The position numbers and the translations under genes are program-made. Under the pieces are notes generated by a model that saw only the letters and a program-made list of their open reading frames with translations, made no database searches and had not been told where the DNA came from. Below are positions 9,608-16,796 of a stretch of DNA of 64,000 nucleotides, in pieces. Each line of letters opens with the position of its first letter. Position 1 is the first letter of the stretch. The stretch spans positions 1-64,000 of the forward strand of contig JBCCDA010000006.1 of the NCBI GenBank assembly GCA_039033215.1, given 5' to 3'. Source of the DNA: Thermohalobaculum sp039033215. Its GTDB lineage: Bacteria; Pseudomonadota; Alphaproteobacteria; Rhodobacterales; Rhodobacteraceae.

Positions 9608-9627
9608 ACGCCTCCATACCCGATCTC

Positions 9628-9682
9628 TCCTGACAGCACGATGTCAGGAGCCTGCGACGACCCCTGACGCCATGCTGTCAGG
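9628..9682. promoter_or_regulatory. Twin CCTGAC-N8-GTCAGG operators in a divergent promoter
   Basis: Two palindromes with identical geometry. Site 1 is CCTGAC (9629-9634) and GTCAGG (9643-9648), extended to TCCTGACA/TGTCAGGA. Site 2 is CCTGAC (9663-9668) and GTCAGG (9677-9682). Centres are 34 bp apart. They lie between the WYL regulator start and the divergent small gene; site 2 touches the SD of an alternative start at 9694. Most likely the binding sites of the WYL regulator (inference). Confidence 0.75.
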
Positions 9683-9732
9683 AGGCACCGGCTATGACCT
9701 CTCCATCGCAACATTCCTTGAGAGGACACGCC

Positions 9733-9903
9733 ATGGGACCGCACTATGACGAGGCCATCCGTCAGCAGGAGATCATCGCGGCCGAGCTCGCCCGCTTGGA
9801 TGAACGCCGTACACCGATGGCTGGAACCGAACCAGGCAAGGCGATGGTCCAACTGAGCTTCTTTGCGCTGGCGCTGCTCGTGCCGATTGTCGTGTTCGGG
9901 TGA
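9733..9903 (+). CDS. Small single-TM protein under the WYL regulator
   Basis: 56-aa protein with a charged helical N-terminus (GPHYDEAIRQQEIIAAELAR) and a C-terminal hydrophobic segment (MVQLSFFALALLVPIVVFG) that would anchor it in the inner membrane tail-first. The start at 9733 has AGAGGA 6 nt upstream; an ATG at 9694 with GGAGG 8 nt upstream is also possible but its SD overlaps operator site 2. Function unknown. Its only context is the divergent WYL regulator and shared operators, which suggests an inducible envelope protein. Confidence 0.6.
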   Translation: MGPHYDEAIRQQEIIAAELARLDERRTPMAGTEPGKAMVQLSFFALALLVPIVVFG

Positions 9904-9956
9904 ACGGGGCGTTCTGCGGGAGAGCCGGCCGTTCCGGCCCGGGGCGAGGGCGATGC

Positions 9957-10044
9957 CCTCGTCGCCAATGTCGCCCGGAGTTGCCATGGTTGCGCTATTG
10001 GTTCGAGCAACAATGGCAACGGCGCGACGTTGGCGACCCCGAGG
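9957..10044. repeat. Long stepped hairpin (two 14-bp stems) between convergent genes
   Basis: Outer arms GTCGCCAATGTCGC (9961-9974) and GCGACGTTGGCGAC (10024-10037) pair over 14 positions with one G-U. Inner arms GTTGCCATGGTTGC (9980-9993) and GCAACAATGGCAAC (10007-10020) pair over 14 positions with one mismatch. The stems are separated by a CCGGA/GGC internal loop and closed by a 13-nt loop; a further CCTC/GAGG pair can extend it. It lies downstream of both the 9733 gene and the 10088 minus-strand gene. It has no T-run, so it may be a bidirectional 3'-end element or a small palindromic repeat rather than a classical terminator. Confidence 0.8.
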
Positions 10045-10087
10045 TATTTCTGGCCAGATGAAGAGGAGGGGCCGTGGAGCCAGATGG

Positions 10088-10339
10088 CTATTCCTCGCGG
10101 CCATGTGCCTTCAGCCGGGCGTGCAAGCGGGCCGCCGCCGGATCCCCGGCCTGCAGGGCGAAGACATAGGCGTGTGTCCAGAAAAAGCATGCCGCGTCCA
10201 GATCGCCATCGGCCTCGGCGCCGTCGCCAGCCTCGGCGTAGAGGCGCACGAGGGCACTCCGGTCTCCTGCGGCATGGGCCTCGAGCAGCGCGCGGTCCAG
10301 TGCCCCGCGATCATCGGCCGAGGATGGTGGCATGCACAT
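10088..10339 (-). CDS. Small Ala-rich helical protein, last gene of the Rieske operon
   Basis: 83-aa protein rich in Ala, Asp and Leu with a TPR- or Sel1-like helical flavour (LVRLYAEAGDGAEADGDLDAACFFWTHAYVFAL pattern of paired helices). No signal peptide or membrane segment. It overlaps the 3' end of the DUF1989 gene by 29 bp on the same strand, which implies translational coupling. Met1 and Met3 are both possible starts. Function unknown. The single degenerate helix-pair motif could be a partner-binding module, but the sequence is too short to assign. Confidence 0.65.
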   Translation of the reverse strand: MCMPPSSADDRGALDRALLEAHAAGDRSALVRLYAEAGDGAEADGDLDAACFFWTHAYVFALQAGDPAAARLHARLKAHGREE

Positions 10340-10901
10340 CCCGGGGCGTCATGTCCGGCCCGTTCACCTCGGTGAGGTCGTTCGGGCAGGCCGAGAAGAC
10401 AACCACGACATCCGTGAGCGCGCGCAACACGATGTAGTCTCCCGGGGCGCTCAGCGGTGCTGTGAGATCAACCGAGTTGCCCTCGACCGGCACGTTCATC
10501 CAGAGGTTCAGTGGATTGGGCACGCGGTCGGGCTGGACGCCGATCTCTTCCAGTGCCGCGAGGAAGTTGTCGTGGCAGTTCGCGTGGCCTTCCGCTGCAC
10601 CATAGTGCCGGTAGAGCCAGGAGTCGCAGCAGGCGACGATGGTGTCATGGGTCGCCGCGGTCCGATCCTCCTCGAGCCGCAGCATCGGTGTGCGGCGGTT
10701 CGAGACAAAGACATCGCCCTCGACCGGGTGCAGATGGGCCGTCATGCGGCGGGTATGCTCGACCGACATCACCTCGGACGGGTCATCGGCCATCACTGCC
10801 CAGGTGTCGACCACCTGGCTTCCGGGCGTATTGACCAGCCGCACGCCTTCACCTTCGGATAGCCGGATCGCGCGCCCGCCACCCCCGGGAACGGTAATCA
10901 T
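10311..10901 (-). CDS. DUF1989 / urea carboxylase-associated family protein
   Basis: 196-aa cytosolic protein. The true start is ATG 10901, which overlaps the stop of the Rieske gene as ATGA; a longer open frame upstream is antisense noise. Seen: VPGGGGRAIRLSEGEGVRLVNTPGSQVVDTW-type N-terminus, a CCDSWLYRHYG and HANCHDNF block and the FSACPNDLTEVNG block, all typical of DUF1989 proteins. Family members accompany urea or guanidine carboxylases and some amine-degradation operons; their chemistry is not firmly settled in general. Pairing with a Rieske oxygenase suggests participation in breakdown of a nitrogenous compound. Confidence 0.85.
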   Translation of the reverse strand: MITVPGGGGRAIRLSEGEGVRLVNTPGSQVVDTWAVMADDPSEVMSVEHTRRMTAHLHPVEGDVFVSNRRTPMLRLEEDRTAATHDTIVACCDSWLYRHYGAAEGHANCHDNFLAALEEIGVQPDRVPNPLNLWMNVPVEGNSVDLTAPLSAPGDYIVLRALTDVVVVFSACPNDLTEVNGPDMTPRDVHATILGR

Positions 10902-12046
10902 GACGCGCTCATCTGCCGGGCGACCCAGGCGTGGAAATCGTGCGTTGGGTTGTCCATTACCGGGGAGAACTTGCCCCCGTCGAAACCGCGCGCGGCCCGG
11001 CCGCGCTGCATGCCTTCCACCACGAAGATATCCTCCGCGAAGACCTCCGACCACATGTCGGCGTTCTTCTGGCGCATCGGCGCCCAGTCGTCGCCTGCCA
11101 CGTCCGGCGCGGTGTAGAATATCTGCACATGCTCGCGCGAGCGATCGTGGCTGACCGGCTCGACGATGAAGCCCCAGAAGTGATCGCGCTGGAAACCCAG
11201 CATGATGTTGGGGAAGAACATCGGGTACTCGGCCGCCATGCCCCATTTCTCGCCAAGGCCCTGGAAGGCCGGGAATTTCCGCCCGCTTGGATCGAGGCTG
11301 GGATTGTAGACCGTGGTGCCCTGGCCGCTGAACGGGCCCTCCGTCTCGATGTGGTAGTGATCCTCCAGCCGCGAGTAGCTGTTCAGCCCCGGATGCACCC
11401 ACGGCAGGTGGTAGCTCTCGGCCCCGTTCTCGATCGCGAGCTTCCAGTTGGCCTGAACCTCCATCGTGAAGGTGCCTTCGTCGCCACATGCATGGAGCGG
11501 CTTGTCGAAGTCGCCATAGCGCGCGATGGCGTGGGCTGCGTATTCCTCAAACGCGGGCGCCTGGCCATCGATGTTGACGAAGACCACGCCCATCCAGATG
11601 TGGCTGCGCACTTCGATCAGGCCCAGTTCCTCGCGCTTGATCGCGTCATGGCGATTGGTGCCCGGTCCGCCGACATGCGGTGTCGTGCGCAACCGACCGT
11701 CGAGCTCGTAGCACCAAGAATGGTAGGGGCAGCGGATGGCGCGCTGGATCTTGCCAGGTTGCTCGATCAGGATCATGCCCCGGTGGCGGCAGATGTTCTG
11801 GAAGACCCGCAGCACCCCGTCCTTGTCGCGCACCATGACCAGGGGCTGGCCCAGGAAGCTCACGGGTTTGGCATCGCCTGGTTGGGCCACGTCCGAGATG
11901 AAGCCCAGCGCCGCCCAGTTGCGGAAGAACACGCGTTCCTTTTCCGCCTCGAAGACCTGTGCGTCGGTGTAGAAGGCGTTCGGCAGGCCGTGTGCCTCGC
12001 TGATCGGGCGGGTCACCTCGGAGAGGTCGAACTGAAACACTGTCAT
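10898..12046 (-). CDS. Rieske [2Fe-2S] aromatic-ring-hydroxylase-type oxygenase, alpha subunit
   Basis: 382-aa terminal oxygenase. Seen: Rieske cluster ligands C86-x-H88 (CRHRG) and C106-x2-H109 (CPYHSW), and a mononuclear iron site around residues 206-218 (ENGAESYHLPWVHPG: candidate bridging acid E210, ligands H213 and H218). A Glu before the S/C-Y-H is seen in quaternary-amine oxygenases (carnitine or glycine-betaine monooxygenase types) rather than classic ring dioxygenases, which usually have Asp. Start at 12046 precedes MTVFQFDLSE. No reductase gene is adjacent, so electrons must come from elsewhere. It heads a three-gene operon with DUF1989 and an 83-aa protein. With the DMGDH-like genes nearby, N-demethylation of a betaine is plausible (inference). 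Confidence 0.9.
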   Translation of the reverse strand: MTVFQFDLSEVTRPISEAHGLPNAFYTDAQVFEAEKERVFFRNWAALGFISDVAQPGDAKPVSFLGQPLVMVRDKDGVLRVFQNICRHRGMILIEQPGKIQRAIRCPYHSWCYELDGRLRTTPHVGGPGTNRHDAIKREELGLIEVRSHIWMGVVFVNIDGQAPAFEEYAAHAIARYGDFDKPLHACGDEGTFTMEVQANWKLAIENGAESYHLPWVHPGLNSYSRLEDHYHIETEGPFSGQGTTVYNPSLDPSGRKFPAFQGLGEKWGMAAEYPMFFPNIMLGFQRDHFWGFIVEPVSHDRSREHVQIFYTAPDVAGDDWAPMRQKNADMWSEVFAEDIFVVEGMQRGRAARGFDGGKFSPVMDNPTHDFHAWVARQMSAS

Positions 12047-12241
12047 CGCAGCCCCCTGTGACGGTTCACCCCTCTCTGGTGGCTCTGGAAGCACGCCCGC
12101 GTCTCCACTGTGAGCGACATCTGGCGTCGGATTCGGGCCCGTCTGGTGGGGTCCCTCACACCAAGTTGAGGAAACGTGGCACCGGAATCGCCTTGAGAAT
12201 GCGTTAACATGCGTGGTGGAACAGGTGACGGGAGCTTTGCG

Positions 12242-12988
12242 ATGGCGATTGCAACGACAGCGAGGGCAGGGGCGCTCCTCCTTGCGGGGCTGATCGCGGC
12301 GGGCTGCGTGCCGGTCCGGACCACTGTGGGTCCCGCGGAATTCGGCAGCGTCGAGCGAATCGTTCCGGCCAACCCGTACCCCTACCGCACGGCGGACGGA
12401 AACGGCTTTGCGACCGCCGCCGCGCGCGACGCCTACCTTCAGCGACAGGCCGACGTCGAGCAGGAGCTCTACGAGATAGAACTGGCGCGGCAGTATCGGC
12501 TCTCGGGGTCGCTGTCCGCTCAACAACGGGCCCGCCGGGCGGTCCGACTGGACAGGGTTGCGGCCGAGGAACGGCGGGCCGTCTGGCGCCGGCAGGAAGC
12601 GCGCCGCGCCGAACGGGCCGCCGAACGCCAGCTCGAGCGGGACCGCAGGCGGCAGATTGGCGGCGATGTGGATCGTCTGGAACTCCAGCGTCAGCGGGCG
12701 GTGGACCGGGATGCAGACCTGGCCGTCGACCGCGCTCAGCGAGAAGCCCGTCGTGCCGAACGTCAGGCAGCGCGTGCCGCGCAGGAGCGCGCGCGGATCG
12801 AGGCCGAAGCCCGGGCGGCCCGCCGCGCCGAGCGCCGTGCCCGCCGTGTGGCCGCCGACCTGGAGCGGCAGGAGGGCAACGACCGCGATGCCAGGATCAG
12901 GTGGCTCACCAAGCGGGTTCACCAGGGGATCGCGACCGAAAGCGAGCTTACCGAATTCAGGCGGATGACGGCGGACGACGCGAAGTAG
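12242..12988 (+). CDS. Arg/Glu/Ala-rich coiled-coil lipoprotein
   Basis: 248-aa predicted lipoprotein: signal peptide MAIATTARAGALLLAGLIAAGC with lipobox LIAAGC (Cys22). ATG 12242 is preceded by GGGAG. After a short extended region (residues 23-70) the protein is a long charged helix, dominated by RAER, RRAE and AARE repeats (about 80-215), predicted coiled coil, ending in a small helical tail. No enzymatic motif. It probably lies in the periplasm, anchored to a membrane, as a spacer or structural protein; I do not recognise the family. It is divergent from the Rieske operon across about 195 bp. Confidence 0.8.
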   Translation: MAIATTARAGALLLAGLIAAGCVPVRTTVGPAEFGSVERIVPANPYPYRTADGNGFATAAARDAYLQRQADVEQELYEIELARQYRLSGSLSAQQRARRAVRLDRVAAEERRAVWRRQEARRAERAAERQLERDRRRQIGGDVDRLELQRQRAVDRDADLAVDRAQREARRAERQAARAAQERARIEAEARAARRAERRARRVAADLERQEGNDRDARIRWLTKRVHQGIATESELTEFRRMTADDAK

Positions 12989-13313
12989 ACGCCGTCTAGG
13001 CCTCTGCGCTGCGGGATCTGCTGGGTGCAGGGTGGGTCCTACCCCACCCCCTGGGGTCAGGCGGCCTCCGCCGGGGCGCAGCGGGCCTCGAAGCGCCAGA
13101 ACGTGCCGCAACCCCTGCCTGCAGATAGCGCCACCCACCGGCGGGTGGGCTGAACCAGCGAATGGCGATACGCCTCCCGCTTGCGCGGGTTGGCGCCATT
13201 TCTTCTTGAAATACAACCACACAAGGTGCACCGTTTTCGGTGTGTTACTTTGTTATGCAGTAAATCACGGATTTGCGTCTCATAAAAATCAGTGTTTCGA
13301 AAGAGGGGATAAG
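12989..13313. other. 325-bp gap: hairpins then AT-rich leader
   Basis: No gene supported. It contains GGTGGG/CCCACC (13031-13048), GGCGG/CCGCC (near 13060-13072) and CCCACC/GGTGGG (near 13133-13148) hairpins without T-runs. From about 13200 it turns AT-rich, with a CACCG/CGGTG hairpin and the likely promoter and SD (AGAGGGG) of the 13314 gene. Confidence 0.4.
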
Positions 13314-13934
13314 ATGGTCTTTCGCCCATTCTTAATTGCTGTGCTGGCGATAACTATGGCGACTGCAACAGTGGCTGAGGCAAAGCAGTGCGTCGAGAAC
13401 AAGTTCGGCTCAGGGATTTCAGTCAAGGTCTACTGGCTCCATGAGAAGGACATCGAATATTCCATCACGCTCGACAAAAAGTACAAGATGTCGAACAAGG
13501 GTGAGCCGTTCGAAACGAACACGCTGACGGCCGGACTTTCGAAGTGCGTTGCGCATCAGGATGCTTACGCCGTGATCAAGGTCAACGGCGGCAAATTTGG
13601 CAAGGACTTGGCCTTGACAGCGCTGGGAACTGCGATCGCTCTTGGTACGCTCGCTTGCCTCGCGACGAACGCGGAAGACGGAGAATTGGCGTGCGCGGCA
13701 CTTGCCGAACCAGTTTCCGACGCTCTCGAGGCGGAGGGGATCACAGCTTCCGCTGCATCAGTGACCGCGGTCGCCGGTGTCGTCGGGGAAGCTGGCGTTG
13801 TCTTCGGTTTCAGTTTCATCAACGATCACGACGACATTTTCTATGTCGATCAGCCCAGTACCAAGCACTACCTCGATGTGTGGGGAACGGTCTTCAAGCC
13901 CCATGCCGAGACAGGGAGCAAAAAGATCGACTGA
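13314..13934 (+). CDS. Exported protein of unknown family with long hydrophobic centre
   Basis: 206-aa protein with a signal peptide (residues 1-23, ending ATVAEA). SD AGAGGGG precedes ATG 13314. The mature N-terminus (to about 95) is basic and beta-like with two cysteines (KQCVEN and SKCVAH). The middle (about 105-175) is a long low-charge Ala/Gly/Val region with TALGTAIALGTLACLAT and VTAVAGVVGEAGVVFGFSFI segments. The tail is hydrophilic (KPHAETGSKKID). I recognise no family. The upstream leader is much more AT-rich than the surroundings, which may mark recent acquisition. A membrane-active or pore-like role is possible but unproven. Confidence 0.75.
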   Translation: MVFRPFLIAVLAITMATATVAEAKQCVENKFGSGISVKVYWLHEKDIEYSITLDKKYKMSNKGEPFETNTLTAGLSKCVAHQDAYAVIKVNGGKFGKDLALTALGTAIALGTLACLATNAEDGELACAALAEPVSDALEAEGITASAASVTAVAGVVGEAGVVFGFSFINDHDDIFYVDQPSTKHYLDVWGTVFKPHAETGSKKID

Positions 13935-14013
13935 CGACGGTCCGGCCCGGGCGAGAGACATGTGTCCACCGCCCGCATGCCGCTTGACGTCCGGGCGCCG
14001 CGACGCCTGACGA

Positions 14014-16227
14014 TCAGGCGGCCTCCGCCGGGGCAAAGCGGGTGTAGAACCGCTCGTCACCTGCAGCCATCTCGACCAGCAGCTTGGGCGCGGTGAAACG
14101 CTCCCCGTGCCGGGCAGTCAGATCATCGCAGATGGCCTTCGCCTCACCTGCGCCGATGATGTCCAGCCATGACAGAGGCCCGCCTGACCACGGCGCGAAC
14201 CCCCACCCCAGGATCGCGCCCACATCGCCCTCGCGGATATCCATCAGGACACCTTCCTCGAGCGCGCGGACAGCCTCGAGCGTCTGCACCATCATCAGCC
14301 GGTTCTGCACCTCTTCAAGGTTAGGCTGCTCCTCGGCAGGAGGCCAGATCTCGGCCAGCCCCGGCCAGAGACCCGTCCGCTTGCCGTCCTCGCCATAGGC
14401 ATACATCCCCGCGAGCGACTTGCGCCCCAGACGGCCGCGCTTCTCGGCCATCTCCTCCATCAGATCATCGGCGCCCGAGCGGGGGTAGGCATTGCCCATC
14501 GCCGCCTTGGTGGCCTTGGCGATCTTGAGGCCGAGATCCAGCGAGGTCTCGTCGACCAGCTGCAGCGGACCCACCGGCATCCCCAACTGGCGCGCCGCGT
14601 TCTCGATCAGCGCGGGCTTCACGCCCTCGGTGACCATGGTCAGTCCCTCGTTGATGTAGGGAATGATGCAGCGGTTGGCGTAGAAGAAGCGCGCATCGTT
14701 CACGACAATCGGCGTCTTGCGGATCTGGCGCACGAAATCCAGCGCCTTGGCCACCGCCTCGTCGCCCGTGGCCTCGCCCTTGATGATCTCGACCAGCATC
14801 ATCTTGTCGACGGGGCTGAAGAAGTGGATGCCGATGAAGCGGTCGGGCCGCGCCGATGCCTTGGCCAGTTCCGTGATCGGCAGGGTCGAGGTGTTGGATG
14901 CGAAGATCGCATCCGCGGGGATCACCGCTTCGGTCCGTTTGGTGACCTCCGCCTTGATGCCTGGATCCTCGAACACCGCCTCGACGATCAGGTCGCAACC
15001 CTCCAGCGCCGCGTAGTCGGTGGTCGCCGTGATCCGGCCCAGTACCTCGGCCTTCTTCTCCTCGGTCACCCGGCGCCGCTGGATCCCCTTGTCCAGGATC
15101 CCCTCGGAATAGGCCTTGCCCTTGTCCGCGGCCTCCTGCGCCTGGTCGATCAGCACGACCTCGATCCCCGCATTGGCCGAGACATAGGCGATCCCGGCAC
15201 CCATCATGCCAGCGCCCAGCACGCCGACCTTGGCGACCTTCATGTCGGGAACCCCGGCGGGCCGCACGGCGCCCTTCTCCAGCGCCTGCTTGTTGAGGAA
15301 GAGGCTGCGGATCATCGCCTCCGACGACGGGTTCATCAGGACGCTGGTGAACCACCGCGCCTCGATCCGGATCGCAGTGTCGAAGTCGACCAGCGCGCCC
15401 TCATAGGCCGCCGACAGCATGGCCTTGGGTGCGGGGTAGGCGCCTTGTGTCTTACCATGGGTCATCACGACGCCGCCCAGGAACATCTCGAAGCCCTTGG
15501 GCGTGTAGGGCGCGCCACCGGGGATCTTGTAGCCCTTCTTGTCCCAGGGCTTGATCGCATCGGCCTCGGTTGAGTTTGTGACCCAGTCCCGCGCCGCGGA
15601 CAAAAGCTCATCGCCCGGTACGACCTTGTCAATCAGCATCAGCGCCTTGGCCCGCTTGGGCGCGTAGGTCTTGCCCTGCAACAAGGGCTCGGCCGAGCCC
15701 ATCAGCCCCAGCATCCGGATCAGCCGCGTGGTGCCGCCCGCACCGGGAAAGATGCCGACCAGGATCTCGGGCAGGCCGATCTTCGCCGCCTCGTTGTCCG
15801 CCGCGATCCGCTGGTGGCAGGCGAGCCCGATCTCCAGCCCGATGCCCAGAGCGGTCCCCGGAGCCGCCCAGCAAAACACCTTGCCGCCCGTGCCGGTCTT
15901 GGGGTCGGCGCCGCCGCGCTCGATCTTGCGCAAGACGCCGTGGAGCTGCATGACCATGTCGAACACCCCCTCGGCGACATTGCCGCCCGCCGCCGCCGCG
16001 CGCTGCTTGGTCGAGGCGATGACGCCCAGATCCATGCCCGCCGCGAAATCGGCCTTGGCCGAGGTGATCACGGCGCCCTTGATGGCCTCGTCCGCAATGA
16101 CCTGATCGACCAGGGCATCGAGCTGCTCGACCCCCTCGATCGTGAGCACGTTCATCGAGGCGCCGGGCAGATCCCAGGTGATGGTCGCAATGCCGTCCTC
16201 GACGGCCATGGTGAAGATATCGCTCAT
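14014..16227 (-). CDS. fadJ: 3-hydroxyacyl-CoA dehydrogenase / enoyl-CoA hydratase fusion
   Basis: 737-aa bifunctional beta-oxidation enzyme: hydration of trans-2-enoyl-CoA, then NAD-dependent oxidation of L-3-hydroxyacyl-CoA. Seen: crotonase domain at about 1-300 with AAPGTALGIGLEIGLACHQRIA and GLPEILVGIFPGAGGT (the two glutamate-bearing segments), then the NAD site VGVLGAGMMGAGIA (about 335) and GIHFFSPV of the 3HCDH domain, and a C-terminal 3HCDH repeat. It lacks the extra N-terminal length of some fadB proteins, but fadB or fadJ naming is interchangeable here. The start overlaps the SnoaL gene stop (ATGA). It is the last gene of the minus-strand beta-oxidation cluster and works with the thiolase at 16797. 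Confidence 0.95.
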   Translation of the reverse strand: MSDIFTMAVEDGIATITWDLPGASMNVLTIEGVEQLDALVDQVIADEAIKGAVITSAKADFAAGMDLGVIASTKQRAAAAGGNVAEGVFDMVMQLHGVLRKIERGGADPKTGTGGKVFCWAAPGTALGIGLEIGLACHQRIAADNEAAKIGLPEILVGIFPGAGGTTRLIRMLGLMGSAEPLLQGKTYAPKRAKALMLIDKVVPGDELLSAARDWVTNSTEADAIKPWDKKGYKIPGGAPYTPKGFEMFLGGVVMTHGKTQGAYPAPKAMLSAAYEGALVDFDTAIRIEARWFTSVLMNPSSEAMIRSLFLNKQALEKGAVRPAGVPDMKVAKVGVLGAGMMGAGIAYVSANAGIEVVLIDQAQEAADKGKAYSEGILDKGIQRRRVTEEKKAEVLGRITATTDYAALEGCDLIVEAVFEDPGIKAEVTKRTEAVIPADAIFASNTSTLPITELAKASARPDRFIGIHFFSPVDKMMLVEIIKGEATGDEAVAKALDFVRQIRKTPIVVNDARFFYANRCIIPYINEGLTMVTEGVKPALIENAARQLGMPVGPLQLVDETSLDLGLKIAKATKAAMGNAYPRSGADDLMEEMAEKRGRLGRKSLAGMYAYGEDGKRTGLWPGLAEIWPPAEEQPNLEEVQNRLMMVQTLEAVRALEEGVLMDIREGDVGAILGWGFAPWSGGPLSWLDIIGAGEAKAICDDLTARHGERFTAPKLLVEMAAGDERFYTRFAPAEAA

Positions 16228-16721
16228 TCTCGTTCTCCCTTGGCGCGGCAGATGTCGGACACCACCGAGGGGTCCTGGCGCGCGTCGTTGAAATGGATCT
16301 GGTTGATCTTCCAGGCCCCGCCCGAGCGGATCAGGGACCAGGTGATCGACGAGGATGTGATGACGTCGCCTGCCGCATCCACGTGATCGCGGTAGGAGCC
16401 GACGATCGCGATGTTCTCGGCCGGCGTGATCTCAGAGGTGATCCGGGTCCGGAACCCCGCCATGCCGCGGCCGCGGCCAGCCGTATCGCGCAGTTCCTCG
16501 AGATGGGCCGCAAACGCCTCCGCGTCGTCGATGGCCAGCGTTCCCGTACTGCTGACCATGACCAGTGGGAAGAAGACCGTGGCCGTCCACCGTGCGATGT
16601 CCAGATGGTCCGGCCCGATGCAGTGATCCTGTTCGAGCACCACCTCGGCAGGGCTGCCGGGCGCACCCTGCCCGGGTAGAATGGCGCGGCCGCCGCCTCC
16701 AACTACCAGCCGCCCGATCAC
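16224..16721 (-). CDS. SnoaL/NTF2-like small protein in the beta-oxidation operon
   Basis: 165-aa protein. The part from about residue 35 (CIGPDHLDIARWTATVFFPL ... ITWSLIRSGGAWKINQIHFND) fits the NTF2-like cone fold used by SnoaL-type proteins. The start is uncertain: GTG 16721 gives a Gly/Pro-rich, disordered-looking N-terminus and no strong SD, and a later GTG is possible. Its stop overlaps fadJ (ATGA), so the two are coupled. Members of this fold bind small hydrophobic ligands or act as isomerases or hydratases; no catalytic set can be named here. Confidence 0.75.
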   Translation of the reverse strand: MIGRLVVGGGGRAILPGQGAPGSPAEVVLEQDHCIGPDHLDIARWTATVFFPLVMVSSTGTLAIDDAEAFAAHLEELRDTAGRGRGMAGFRTRITSEITPAENIAIVGSYRDHVDAAGDVITSSSITWSLIRSGGAWKINQIHFNDARQDPSVVSDICRAKGERE

Positions 16722-16796
16722 AGGAAGCCGTCCCGGCCGGGTCTGGCGATCTCTGCCGTCACGTTCGTTCTCTTAGTGGTGGGCGATCGCACCGGG

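Noticed and set aside
12047..13231. N-terminal extension of the Rieske oxygenase to 777 aa
   Set aside because: The added part is antisense to the lipoprotein gene and lacks homology; family length is about 380 aa.
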